From an uncultured Lachnospiraceae bacterium (GTDB lineage Bacteria; Bacillota; Clostridia; Lachnospirales; Lachnospiraceae): a stretch of DNA of 64,000 nt. Each line of letters begins with the position of its first letter. Position 1 is the first letter of the stretch. The notes beneath the pieces were generated by a model. The model did not search any database, was not told the origin of the DNA, and saw only the letters and a list, made by a program, of their open reading frames with translations. The position numbers and the translations under genes are program-made. Positions 1 through 8,667 of the stretch are shown piece by piece. The stretch covers positions 61,561 to 125,560 of the forward strand of contig CANQSB010000008.1 in NCBI GenBank assembly GCA_947626435.1. The letters run 5' to 3'.

Positions 1-1
1 C

Positions 2-1720
2 GCAAGGCTGTGGACAAAGTACGTCTATATAATAGGCAGACTGCCCGATTTTAGGAAAAAGCCCGCGGAGGGCGAAAAGCAGACCTTTGAGCTCATGACG
101 ATGAAACGCAAAAAGGATGGTTCGCAGGCGACGGCGCAGGACTTTGATTATGAGGCGCTAAAGATATTTCTGACGCCCGAAAGCGCGCAGCGGTTTAATC
201 CGGACAAAAAGCCCGTAAGTAAATACAAGCTTTCAATGCTTTCACAGCTTGTCAAAGGGAAATTGCAGGTCGTCGTGGAGCCTCATAGGAATTATTGGCT
301 TGAATATGACCCTGCTACAATTGATATAAAGGGTCTTCTGGACATACCGCAGTTTGACGAAGAAACGGTGAGGGAGAGGGTAAGGAAATACTTTGACCTT
401 GACAGGCTGTATATGCTTATTATGCCGCAAACCGGCGACTATGTGAGGTCAATAGGACTTCCTTTCCTGATGAAGCTCGACGAAAAAAACATAATGATGT
501 ATATTTTTGAAAAATATGACAATGCTGTCAGTTATGTGCTTCAAAATCCTATGCTCCTGCCTGTGCTTGACGGCATATTTCCGATAGGCGTGCTCGACAA
601 AAAGGATAAGCTTACCAATCTCAATGTAATTACCGCGATTGCGGAAAAAGCCGGCGTGACGGGCATAACGCTTGAAGCTGACACGAAAAATGCGGTGGTC
701 TGCAAAATGGAATTTTTCAAGAACGCTTCAGGCAGGGAGTTTGACTTGGAAAAGCTCTTGGACGGCGAGACGCTTGCCGCGATTTCAAATGAGGGCAATA
801 CGGATAAAAAATACCGTATCCCTGCCGTTCCTTTTTATGATAGGACAAATGAATATATCATAAGCAAGGAGCGCATAAGCGAGCTTACCGCGCATATCGA
901 CAATGATGCGGATCAGGGGCTTGCGTATCTGTCAGGCTGTACGCTTGCGGAGCATATGGCGTATATGCGTGAGGCAGCCGCACGCTTTGAGAAGGCGAGA
1001 AATGAAAAAGATGAGGAAAAACTGGCATCATACAATCGACTTTTAAATAAACTTACCGTACCGCTCACCGAGCTGTTGTGTGAAATGCCATACATTTATA
1101 CCCTGCGCGATGAAAAAGGTGGTTTTGTGCTGAAAAACGAGCTTGCCTACCTTATCGTGACCAACCGCTATGAGGCGGGGCGCAAGGGCGAGGGAAAGCT
1201 TATGCCTGCCGGCGTGGACAATGAGCAGTTTACGCAAAAGCTGTGTGAGGCGTGTAAGGCGGCTGTGCTTACGGATGGTCCGAGCCTTTTGTGTATTTTG
1301 GATACCAAGCTTATGAGCGAGGTCGCCAAGAAGTGGAAGGAATCGGAGGCGTTCCGCGAGGAATTGATGATTTATCTTACGCAGGGATGCGGCTTTTCAT
1401 ACAATGAGGCGCTTCACCGCTATAAGCGGTTGAAAACGGACGGCAGCATCTTTGCGGAATTTACCATGGCAGTCAGGGATGGCGCTTATCCGTCTGTCGG
1501 TATGCTCAATATTGACGGAAATACTGCAAGTACGCTTGCAGAGCAGAATGGGCTTAACTTTGCCGAGGCTTACGACAGGCTTTTGTCAATCAGGCTTGGA
1601 GAGCCTGTACCTGCTCAAACGACTGACACGACTGACACAAATGTCACAAAAGCCGTCAGCCAAGATACGCCGGATGAAAACGGCAAAAAAGGATTATTTA
1701 GCAAGCTTTTCAAAAAATAA
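2..1720 (+). CDS. hypothetical protein, 5' end outside window
   Basis: The frame is open from base 2, so the gene starts before the window; 572 residues are visible. Internal ATGs at 95 and 101 lack a convincing ribosome site and lie inside the frame, so they are probably not starts. The product is soluble-looking and mixed in charge, with no obvious signal peptide or membrane segment in the visible part. It ends in a Thr/Asp-rich linker followed by a basic amphipathic tail (GLFSKLFKK). I do not recognise the family. A hairpin follows the stop. Confidence 0.75.
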   Translation, partial: ARLWTKYVYIIGRLPDFRKKPAEGEKQTFELMTMKRKKDGSQATAQDFDYEALKIFLTPESAQRFNPDKKPVSKYKLSMLSQLVKGKLQVVVEPHRNYWLEYDPATIDIKGLLDIPQFDEETVRERVRKYFDLDRLYMLIMPQTGDYVRSIGLPFLMKLDEKNIMMYIFEKYDNAVSYVLQNPMLLPVLDGIFPIGVLDKKDKLTNLNVITAIAEKAGVTGITLEADTKNAVVCKMEFFKNASGREFDLEKLLDGETLAAISNEGNTDKKYRIPAVPFYDRTNEYIISKERISELTAHIDNDADQGLAYLSGCTLAEHMAYMREAAARFEKARNEKDEEKLASYNRLLNKLTVPLTELLCEMPYIYTLRDEKGGFVLKNELAYLIVTNRYEAGRKGEGKLMPAGVDNEQFTQKLCEACKAAVLTDGPSLLCILDTKLMSEVAKKWKESEAFREELMIYLTQGCGFSYNEALHRYKRLKTDGSIFAEFTMAVRDGAYPSVGMLNIDGNTASTLAEQNGLNFAEAYDRLLSIRLGEPVPAQTTDTTDTNVTKAVSQDTPDENGKKGLFSKLFKK

Positions 1721-1773
1721 CTAAACTATTGCTTGTTAAATATTAGACAACAAAATTTATTATTTTTGGTAAA

Positions 1774-1812
1774 AAGCAAAGAAGCCTGATATAAAATCAG
1801 ACTTCTTTGCTT
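1774..1812. terminator. long hairpin after the first gene
   Basis: Arms AAGCAAAGAAG and CTTCTTTGCTT continue inward (CTGAT/ATCAG) with one mismatch around a 5-base loop. The T-run is better on the minus strand (five A bases at 1771-1775 on plus), so it may stop transcription in both directions. Confidence 0.6.
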
Positions 1813-2085
1813 GTGTAAAAGGGGAATTCTTCCGGAATTGCTAATTAGCAAGTCTAGTATTGCTACTAAACATATCTTTATGATACACTCAAAATTTTAA
1901 TCTATCTATAACTATTTTGCAAAAAGGTAACACTATATTGCTTAAAAATTTTACTGTACTTTTCATAAATTTATGTTAAAATATATTTATATGTAAGAAT
2001 ATAAGCAATTATGTAGGTATTGCATCAGCCATAGAGGCATCGGTTTGCAATATTAGAATAATAATTTATGGAAAGGGTGGGCTAA
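1813..2085. other. AT-rich spacer
   Basis: No open frame with a ribosome site is visible on either strand. The only structure seen is a weak inverted repeat near 2020-2052 (ATTGCA ... TGCAAT). It presumably carries the promoter of the next gene, but I could not pick a clear -35/-10 pair. Confidence 0.4.
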
Positions 2086-2547
2086 ATGGCAGACAGTCTT
2101 AGGCTTTCAAGAGACGAGATTATCATTTGCTACAAGGAGGACGTCGTCAGGCTTATAAAGTTTCTGCCTTGGCTTCAGGGGGCAAGCGGCGGCGCGTCGT
2201 CAAGCATATACAGCGGAGAGGGCATAGACAAAAGCTCAATGGCAGTGCCGGTTTACGATTCAAACCTGCTTAACTTTGTCAAGGAAGCAAAAAAGACAGA
2301 TTTTATAAACAGAAATTATGTCTACACCTTTTCCCGTTACAGAATGAAGACGGCACAGGACGAGCTTAGGGTGATAAGCGCCTGCTCGCTGCAGGATATA
2401 TCGGTTCTGGGCGATATCCTGTCAAAGTATATCTTAAAGGGCGACGTAAGAGGCGCAGTATGGTCAGAGGGTGTTCAAAACGGCGTATATCTTGCTCTTC
2501 TGTTAAAGCTGAAGGAGCTTATGGAAATAAGAAAACCGCTCGAATAG
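2086..2547 (+). CDS. conserved hypothetical protein
   Basis: A 153-residue soluble protein preceded by GGAAAGGGTGG at a good distance from the ATG. It has no signal peptide and appears to be mostly helical. A short region around residues 30-48 is rich in Gly and Ser. I do not recognise the family. It lies 37 bases upstream of the TetR start on the same strand, so the two are probably co-transcribed and the TetR protein may control this gene. The reading frame and codon use are typical of the neighbours. Confidence 0.75.
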   Translation: MADSLRLSRDEIIICYKEDVVRLIKFLPWLQGASGGASSSIYSGEGIDKSSMAVPVYDSNLLNFVKEAKKTDFINRNYVYTFSRYRMKTAQDELRVISACSLQDISVLGDILSKYILKGDVRGAVWSEGVQNGVYLALLLKLKELMEIRKPLE

Positions 2548-2584
2548 CCTGATGCGGGCAGCGCGGTACGGAGGGACATATATA

Positions 2585-3172
2585 ATGGGAGATAAGTCTG
2601 CACAGAAGAAGAACTACATTATCGAAAAAGCGCGGGCGGTTTTTCAGAAAAAAGGCTACAGAGCCGTCACGATGAAGGATATAGTGGATGCGTGCGGCAT
2701 AAGCAGAGGCGGTCTGTATCTGTACTTTTCAAGCACTAAGGAACTGTTTGAGGCTGTCATTGAGCAGGACAAGAAGGATGCCAAGGCAATCATAGACGCG
2801 TCGAGGGATGGGGACACTACGCCCGCGACGCTTATGTTCGTCTATCTGAATGCGCAGAAAAAGGAAATTCTGAAGAAAAATAACAATCTTTCCGCTGCCA
2901 CATTTGAATACCTCTTTGAAAATAAGGCATCTAAAAATGACAACCCTGTCATAAAACGTATACGCAGCGATATAGAGGAGCTTGAAAAGCTTATTATCGA
3001 TGGCGTCGAGCAGGAATGGATAGATTGCGACAACCCGCAGGCTGCCGCAAAAAATCTCGTCTATACCATTGAAGGCTTAAAGGTTACGGCGCAGACGTCA
3101 GGGCTTACTGCAGATGACCTTGACAAAGAGATAGAGTACATTATGGGGACTTTTGGGCTTGTAGTAGAGTAA
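2585..3172 (+). CDS. TetR family transcriptional regulator
   Basis: A 195-residue regulator. The N-terminal helix-turn-helix is clear: AVTMKDIVDACGISRGGLYL, followed by YFSSTKELFEAV, the standard TetR DNA-binding signature at about residues 20-50. The rest is the helical ligand-binding and dimer domain; the ligand cannot be read from sequence. I start at 2585 because GGAGGG sits 9 bases upstream; an earlier in-frame ATG at 2552 has no such site. The last 32 bases overlap the 3' end of the convergent NYN gene. Confidence 0.9.
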   Translation: MGDKSAQKKNYIIEKARAVFQKKGYRAVTMKDIVDACGISRGGLYLYFSSTKELFEAVIEQDKKDAKAIIDASRDGDTTPATLMFVYLNAQKKEILKKNNNLSAATFEYLFENKASKNDNPVIKRIRSDIEELEKLIIDGVEQEWIDCDNPQAAAKNLVYTIEGLKVTAQTSGLTADDLDKEIEYIMGTFGLVVE

Positions 3173-4094
3173 TCATTCTGCCAAGGCTTGTGATTTTACA
3201 TTCCTTGAAGTCGCCGAGCATTTTTGAAAGCTTTGCGTAGCCGTAATTTGATATGTTGAAATCGGGGTATTTGCGCAAAAGCCTTTGGTTAAGCTCGCCG
3301 ATATTTATGGTTTTCTTGTCGCAGTTTTCAAGTATTGAGATTACCTCGCGGTGTATGTCGTCGAGTGTTACGCCGGCATCACGCAGGTATGCGGTGATTG
3401 TGTTTTCATTGTATTCAAGCTTTATCGCCTTTTTGAATTCGGATGCCTCAAGGAATTTTGAAAATTTAGTATATTCATAATTTCTCACGTCAAATGACGG
3501 ATACATCTTGGACAGGCGGCTGCCAAGCTCGCCGATGTCCATGGCTGTGCCGTCATTTCCGTTTTCAGTGATAATTTTGACAATCGCTTTTTCAATCTCT
3601 GAAAGCGGAGTTAGCGCGTCAGTCGTGATGTCGCTTTCCTCCTTTGTATCGGCTGCCTCGACGTTTGAAAGCAAATCGAGCAGTACAAATTTCTCGCATG
3701 CAGAACGGAAAGGCTCGGGCGTTTTCCTTTCGCCCATGCCTATTACGTACATTCCCGACTCGCGAAGTCTCATGGCAAGCCGAGTGAAATCGCTGTCGCT
3801 CGATGCAAGGCAGAAGCCGTTTACGTGTCCTGAGTAAAGTATGTCCATCGCGTCTATTATCATAGCGGAGTCAGTCGCATTTTTCCCGCTGGTGTAGCTG
3901 TACTGCTGCACAGGATTAATTGAGTTTGCAAGCAGCACGTTTTTCCACTTGGAAGCATTTGACCTGGTCCAGTCGCCGTAAATGCGCTTGTAAGTCACAG
4001 TGCCGTATTTAGAAAGCTCGTCAAGGATTATCTTCACATAATGCGCGCTGATATTGTCGCTGTCGATAAGCAGCGCAAATTTTTTCTCATCCAC
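3141..4094 (-). CDS. NYN domain protein with two LOTUS/OST-HTH domains
   Basis: A 317-residue protein starting at a GTG with a GGGGGG ribosome site 6 bases away; an upstream extension would add an unlikely 40 residues. Residues 1-140 form a NYN/LabA-like PIN nuclease domain with acidic clusters (FALLIDSDN, ATDSAMIIDAMD, LASSDSDF) that would bind metal. Two LOTUS/OST-HTH repeats follow (about 165-235 and 240-310), each with the pattern IGEL..RL...YP.F....Y.Y.K.SK. LOTUS domains bind RNA in known members, so an RNA-targeting nuclease is likely by inference. Its 3' end overlaps tetR on the other strand. Confidence 0.88.
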   Translation of the reverse strand: MDEKKFALLIDSDNISAHYVKIILDELSKYGTVTYKRIYGDWTRSNASKWKNVLLANSINPVQQYSYTSGKNATDSAMIIDAMDILYSGHVNGFCLASSDSDFTRLAMRLRESGMYVIGMGERKTPEPFRSACEKFVLLDLLSNVEAADTKEESDITTDALTPLSEIEKAIVKIITENGNDGTAMDIGELGSRLSKMYPSFDVRNYEYTKFSKFLEASEFKKAIKLEYNENTITAYLRDAGVTLDDIHREVISILENCDKKTINIGELNQRLLRKYPDFNISNYGYAKLSKMLGDFKECKITSLGRMITLLQAQKSP

Positions 4095-4223
4095 ACCAAT
4101 CCCCCCTGTTTTTTGATGATGCCTGTTTGATAATATTAGTTTATCACAAATCTTGGAGAAGTAAAAGGATAAAGAGATTAACAAGAAAAATAAACTTTTT
4201 GTATATAATTTCACTTGAAAAAT

Positions 4224-4252
4224 TTGATTGTATGTGGTAGATTAAATATATA
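4224..4252 (+). promoter_or_regulatory. candidate promoter for antisense RNA
   Basis: TTGATT and TATATA are separated by 17 bases, pointing to a start near 4259, exactly at the outer edge of the inverted repeat arm. It would produce an RNA antisense to the 3' part of the toxin message. Confidence 0.4.
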
Positions 4253-4258
4253 AAAGGA

Positions 4259-4340
4259 ACAACCGCCCACAAGGTGGGTTGACCTGTTTTGTGTAGAAAA
4301 ACTACCCCGTCACTGGTCAAAGTTTAGGGGTGGTTTTTCT
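4259..4340 (+). ncRNA. candidate antisense RNA of the toxin locus
   Basis: Inferred from the promoter at 4224-4252 and the strong central hairpin (4295-4340) that could end transcription. It would be about 82 bases and complementary to the region just after the toxin stop codon. This matches the layout of type I toxin-antitoxin loci, but no expression is visible from sequence. Confidence 0.35.
4295..4340. terminator. bidirectional hairpin of the toxin locus
   Basis: Arms AGAAAAACTACCCC (4295-4308) and GGGGTGGTTTTTCT (4327-4340) pair over 14 bases with one G-U around an 18-base loop. The T-runs at both ends mean it could stop convergent transcripts from both sides. Confidence 0.65.
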
Positions 4341-4348
4341 ATGTAGCT

Positions 4349-4438
4349 TTACTTACAAAACGAAAAGATAAATGTAAGTAATGCCAGAAGAAATATGCCA
4401 AATGTCAGCATATCTTTAAAATCAAATTGATTTTTCAT
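4349..4438 (-). CDS. holin-like small membrane toxin (Hol-Tox type)
   Basis: A 29-codon frame starting at ATG 4438 with a near-perfect GGAGGTG ribosome site 6 bases upstream. The product has a short polar N-terminus, one hydrophobic segment (about residues 10-27, LTFGIFLLALLTFIFSF) and a C-terminal Lys. This pattern, with a conserved FG before the hydrophobic stretch, matches the putative holin-like toxin family of Firmicutes. Family members act by inserting in the cell's own membrane and are thought to be held in check by RNA. Function here is inferred from that pattern and from the flanking hairpin and repeats. Confidence 0.75.
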   Translation of the reverse strand: MKNQFDFKDMLTFGIFLLALLTFIFSFCK

Positions 4439-4508
4439 AGGCATCACCTCCACTCTATTAAGAATGAAAGGTCAGCCCACCCCGCAGCACGGTTGTCCTG
4501 TATGTGAA

Positions 4509-4537
4509 ATATTACCATATATTTTCTATATTTTCAA
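4509..4537 (-). promoter_or_regulatory. toxin promoter
   Basis: On the minus strand TTGAAA and TAATAT are separated by exactly 17 bases. The predicted start is about 4502, giving a leader of roughly 60 bases that begins with the repeat arm. Confidence 0.7.
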
Positions 4538-4609
4538 CAAAAATCAAAAAAATTTATTTTCTGTTTTTTATAATAGGATATTTTATATAAGTTATTTTAT
4601 CATATTCAG

Positions 4610-4638
4610 TTGAAAAACCCCTGTAAATCAGATATAGT
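4610..4638 (+). promoter_or_regulatory. purL promoter
   Basis: TTGAAA, a 17-base spacer and TATAGT lie 50 bases before the purL start. No purine riboswitch or PurR box is visible in the short leader. Confidence 0.7.
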
Positions 4639-4687
4639 TAAAATATTAAAACAAATATTTTTTTGAAAATCAACGGAGGACTCACAA

Positions 4688-7600
4688 ATGGGAAATGTTA
4701 GACGTGTTTACGTGGAAAAAAAGGACTCTTTTGCAGTAAAGGCAAGGGAGCTTGAGGAGGAGCTGAAAAGCTACCTCGGCATAAACGGACTTGAAAAGGT
4801 CAGGATATTTATCCGCTACGACGTGGAAAATATCTCGAATGAAACCTTTAAAAAGGCTTGCGGCACTGTATTTTCAGAGCCCCCTGTCGATACGCTTTAT
4901 TATGAAAGCTTTGAACAGCCACAGAATAGCCGCTGCTTTTCAGTGGAGTTTCTGCCCGGACAGTTTGACCAGAGGGCGGATTCCGCCGAGCAGTGCGTCC
5001 GTTTTATAAAGGAAGACGAAGAACCGGTAATCAGGACAGCCGTGACATATCTTCTAATTGGAAACATTTCAGACAGTGAGTTTGAAAAGATAAAGGCATA
5101 CTGCATAAATCCCGTGGACTCGCGCGAGACAGACATGCAAAAGCCCGACACCCTGATTACAGAGTTTGACGAGCCAAAGGACATAGCGGTGTTTGACGGC
5201 TTCACTGATATGGCGCAGGACAAGCTTAATGATTTGTACAATTCACTTGGCCTTGCGATGACCTTCAAGGATTTTCTTCATATACAAAACTACTACAAAA
5301 ATGAGGAAAAGCGCAATCCGACAGTGACAGAGATAAGGGTGCTTGACACATACTGGTCGGATCACTGCCGCCACACGACATTTTCTACGGAGCTTACGGA
5401 CATAGATTTTGAGGAGGGATATTATTCCGAGCCGATAAAGGCGGCGTATAAGCAGTACCTTGGCGCAAGAGATGAGCTTTTTGCAGGCAGAAAGGACAAG
5501 TACGTCTGTCTTATGGACTTGGCGCTCATCGCCATGCGTAAGCTAAAAAAAGAGGGAAAACTTCAGGACATGGAGGATTCAGACGAGATAAACGCATGCT
5601 CTATCGTAGTGCCTGTAGAGATAGACAAGGGTGACGGCAGGGGCGTACAGACTGAGGAATGGCTTGTAAGCTTTAAAAACGAAACGCACAACCACCCCAC
5701 TGAAATAGAGCCGTTTGGCGGCGCGGCGACATGCCTTGGCGGCGCTATCAGAGATCCGCTTTCAGGGCGTTCATATGTGTATCAGGCAATGCGCGTGACA
5801 GGCGCGGCAGATCCTACGATGCCTATTGAAAAGACCTTGAAAGGCAAGCTCCCGCAGAAAAAGCTCGTGCGCGGCGCGGCGAGCGGATATTCGTCATACG
5901 GCAACCAGATAGGTCTTGCGACAGGATATGTAAAGGAAATTTACCACCCGAATTACGTGGCTAAGCGAATGGAGATAGGCGCGGTAATGGGCGCTGCCCC
6001 CAGAGCAAATGTCATAAGGGCAAATTCAGACCCGGGCGACATCATCATACTTCTTGGCGGGCGCACGGGGCGCGATGGCTGCGGCGGCGCTACAGGCTCG
6101 TCAAAGGTGCATACGGAAAGCTCTATAAAAACCTGTGGCGCTGAGGTGCAGAAGGGAAACGCGCCCACGGAGCGAAAGCTGCAGAGGCTTTTCAGGCGCG
6201 AGGAGGTAAGCCGCCTGATTAAAAAGTGCAATGATTTCGGCGCGGGCGGTGTTTCCGTGGCAATAGGAGAGCTTGCGCCGGGGCTTATCATAGACACGGA
6301 CAAAGTGCCTAAAAAATATGCGGGTCTTGACGGCACAGAGCTTGCCATTTCCGAGTCACAGGAGAGAATGGCGGTCGTAGTAGATCCGAAGGACGCGGAT
6401 AAGTTTATGGAATACGCCGCCGAAGAAAATCTTGAGGCGGTAAAGGTGGCGAAAGTCACAAAAGAGCCCCGCCTTGTGATGCTTTGGAGAGGCAAGGAGA
6501 TAGTAAACCTTTCGAGGGCGTTTCTCGACACAAACGGCGCACATCAGGAGACGGGCGTATATGTAGAGACACCCGACAAGGATAAAAATTACCTTGAAAA
6601 TAATGAATTTAAAGGCACAATGCGGGAAAATCTGCTTGCGGTATTAAATGATTTGAATGTCTGCTCACAGAAGGGGCTTGTTGAAATGTTTGACGCGTCA
6701 ATTGGCGCAGGCAGTGTGTTTATGCCTTATGGCGGCAAGTACCAGCTCACCGAGACGCAGACGATGGTTGCCAAGCTCCCGCTTTTAAGGGGAAAGACGG
6801 ACACTGTCACTATGATGGCATATGGCTTTGATCCGTATCTGTCAAGCTGGAGTCCTTACCATGGCGCGGTTTACGCAGTCACGGAATCAATGGCTAAGAT
6901 CGTGGCGACGGGCGGAGATTACTCAAAGATAAGATTTACCTTTCAGGAGTATTTCAGGCGCATGACAAGCGAACCTTCGCGCTGGAGTCATCCGTTTGCG
7001 GCGCTTTTGGGGGCATACTCGGCGCAGATTGGTTATGGGCTGCCGTCTATCGGCGGAAAAGATTCAATGTCGGGCACATTTAACGATATAGACGTACCGC
7101 CGACACTCGTTTCATTTGCGGTTGACGTGGCGAAAAAGCAGGATATCATCACGCCGGAGCTTAAACGCAAGGGCGACAGGCTAGTAGTGTTTGAGCTGCC
7201 AAAGGACAGCTATGATCTGCCCGATTATAATAAGACGATGAAAATGTTTGACGCTGTTTCCAAGCTCATAAAGGAAAAAGCAATTGTGGCGGCATACGTG
7301 CTCGATGCCAAGGGAATAGCGGCGGCAGCGGCAAAGATGGCGTTTGGCAATAAGCTGGGCGTAGAGTTTGACGGCGGAATTAAAGCGGAGAAGTTTTTTG
7401 AAAACCAGACAGGCGGCATTATCGCGGAAATTTCTTCCGATAAGGAGAGCGCGCTTGCCGAGTGTGGAGCGGCATACGAAACGGTAGGTACTGTGCTTGG
7501 CGAAAATGACGGTTTTGTATACTCTGGCGAAAGCGTGTCAATGGACGAGGCGCTGAAGGCATGGACATCAAAGCTTGAAAAGGTATTCCCCACAAAGGCG

Positions 7601-8476
7601 TCAAAAAATACGGATACGATAGAAACAAAGCTTTACGATACCAAGGATATCTATATATGCAAAAACAAGGTGGCAAAGCCTACAGTGTTTATACCCGTAT
7701 TTCCGGGGACAAACTGTGAATACGACTCGGCAAGAGCTTTTGAACGCGCGGGCGCAAACGCGGTGACGAAGGTATTCAGAAACCTGAGCGCGTCAGACAT
7801 AACATCATCTGTAGAAGAATTTGAAAAGGCAATTTCGCAGGCGCAGATTATTATGTTCCCTGGAGGATTTTCAGCGGGCGACGAGCCTGACGGAAGCGCG
7901 AAATTCTTTGCGACGGCGTTCCAAAACGCCAAGCTTAAAGAGGCTGTAAACAAGCTTTTAAATGAAAGAGACGGCCTCGCACTTGGCATATGCAACGGTT
8001 TTCAGGCGATAATCAAGCTCGGTCTTGTGCCATACGGCGAGATAAAAGGACAGACTGATGACTCGCCGACGCTTACTTACAACACGATAAACCGCCACAT
8101 ATCAAAGATGGTTTACACCAAGGTAGTAACGAACAAGTCGCCATGGCTTGCGCTTGCCGAGCTTGGCAAGACATATGTAACCCCTGCTTCGCACGGCGAA
8201 GGACGGTTTGTAGCCTCAAAGGAGTGGATAGACAGGCTCTTTGCAAACGGACAGGTTGCCACACAATACGCTGATTTTGACGGCAATATCTCGATGGACG
8301 AGGAGTGGAACGTAAACGGCTCGTATGCCGCCATAGAGGGCATAACCTCGCCTGATGGAAGGTGCCTTGGCAAAATGGCGCATGTGGAGCGCCGCGGCGA
8401 CGCAGTGGCGATGAATATTTACGGTGAGCAGGACATGAAGATATTTGAGGCAGGCGTGAAGTATTTTAAGGATTAA
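4688..8476 (+). CDS. purL: phosphoribosylformylglycinamidine synthase (single-chain PurL)
   Basis: A 1262-residue enzyme for step 4 of purine synthesis: FGAR + ATP + glutamine to FGAM. The long form carries synthetase and glutaminase in one chain. The N-terminal part holds the SDHCRHTTF motif (about residue 222). Two AIR-synthase-type halves follow (FKNETHNHPTEIEPFGGA; later GGKDSMSG). A class I glutaminase starts at about 1000 (PGTNCEYDSARAF) with nucleophile Cys about 1102 in GICNGFQ and a C-terminal SHGEGRF. The ribosome site is GGAGG before ATG. It stands alone, away from the purEMND cluster, with its own promoter and terminator. Confidence 0.97.
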   Translation: MGNVRRVYVEKKDSFAVKARELEEELKSYLGINGLEKVRIFIRYDVENISNETFKKACGTVFSEPPVDTLYYESFEQPQNSRCFSVEFLPGQFDQRADSAEQCVRFIKEDEEPVIRTAVTYLLIGNISDSEFEKIKAYCINPVDSRETDMQKPDTLITEFDEPKDIAVFDGFTDMAQDKLNDLYNSLGLAMTFKDFLHIQNYYKNEEKRNPTVTEIRVLDTYWSDHCRHTTFSTELTDIDFEEGYYSEPIKAAYKQYLGARDELFAGRKDKYVCLMDLALIAMRKLKKEGKLQDMEDSDEINACSIVVPVEIDKGDGRGVQTEEWLVSFKNETHNHPTEIEPFGGAATCLGGAIRDPLSGRSYVYQAMRVTGAADPTMPIEKTLKGKLPQKKLVRGAASGYSSYGNQIGLATGYVKEIYHPNYVAKRMEIGAVMGAAPRANVIRANSDPGDIIILLGGRTGRDGCGGATGSSKVHTESSIKTCGAEVQKGNAPTERKLQRLFRREEVSRLIKKCNDFGAGGVSVAIGELAPGLIIDTDKVPKKYAGLDGTELAISESQERMAVVVDPKDADKFMEYAAEENLEAVKVAKVTKEPRLVMLWRGKEIVNLSRAFLDTNGAHQETGVYVETPDKDKNYLENNEFKGTMRENLLAVLNDLNVCSQKGLVEMFDASIGAGSVFMPYGGKYQLTETQTMVAKLPLLRGKTDTVTMMAYGFDPYLSSWSPYHGAVYAVTESMAKIVATGGDYSKIRFTFQEYFRRMTSEPSRWSHPFAALLGAYSAQIGYGLPSIGGKDSMSGTFNDIDVPPTLVSFAVDVAKKQDIITPELKRKGDRLVVFELPKDSYDLPDYNKTMKMFDAVSKLIKEKAIVAAYVLDAKGIAAAAAKMAFGNKLGVEFDGGIKAEKFFENQTGGIIAEISSDKESALAECGAAYETVGTVLGENDGFVYSGESVSMDEALKAWTSKLEKVFPTKASKNTDTIETKLYDTKDIYICKNKVAKPTVFIPVFPGTNCEYDSARAFERAGANAVTKVFRNLSASDITSSVEEFEKAISQAQIIMFPGGFSAGDEPDGSAKFFATAFQNAKLKEAVNKLLNERDGLALGICNGFQAIIKLGLVPYGEIKGQTDDSPTLTYNTINRHISKMVYTKVVTNKSPWLALAELGKTYVTPASHGEGRFVASKEWIDRLFANGQVATQYADFDGNISMDEEWNVNGSYAAIEGITSPDGRCLGKMAHVERRGDAVAMNIYGEQDMKIFEAGVKYFKD

Positions 8477-8487
8477 TTAAATGAGGC

Positions 8488-8521
8488 GGGCGGCAGTCGA
8501 AAAAAGGTTGCCGCCCTTTTT
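8488..8521 (+). terminator. purL terminator
   Basis: GGGCGGCA pairs with TTGCCGCCC around a short A-rich loop and is followed by five T bases. Confidence 0.9.
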
Positions 8522-8588
8522 GGCAAATGTGCGATTTGTACAAAAAGGGTTGCAATTTTCCAAAAGCTGAACATAGGCTATTTTTTGA

Positions 8589-8617
8589 TTGAAAAAATCA
8601 TTTCGGTTGTGTATAAT
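8589..8617 (+). promoter_or_regulatory. promoter of the ABC-F gene
   Basis: TTGAAA, a 17-base spacer and a perfect TATAAT lie about 50 bases before the gene. Confidence 0.75.
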
Positions 8618-8667
8618 GGGATAAGTGGCTAAAAACAGCAAAAACATTGAAAACAGAGGTTTAAGTA

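Larger units (their letters stand above)
4259..4496. repeat. inverted repeat arms bounding the toxin locus
   Basis: Arm 1 at 4259-4285 begins ACAACCG and ends GGTGGGTTGACCT. Arm 2 at 4469-4496, read on the minus strand, begins ACAACCG and ends GGTGGGCTGACCT. A read-through toxin message would therefore carry complementary 5' and 3' ends (7 + 13 base pairs with a small internal loop). Confidence 0.8.

Noticed and set aside
2010..2055. Possible c-di-GMP riboswitch before the gene at 2086
   Set aside because: It is too short and lacks the conserved tetraloop-receptor and GG/CAA blocks.
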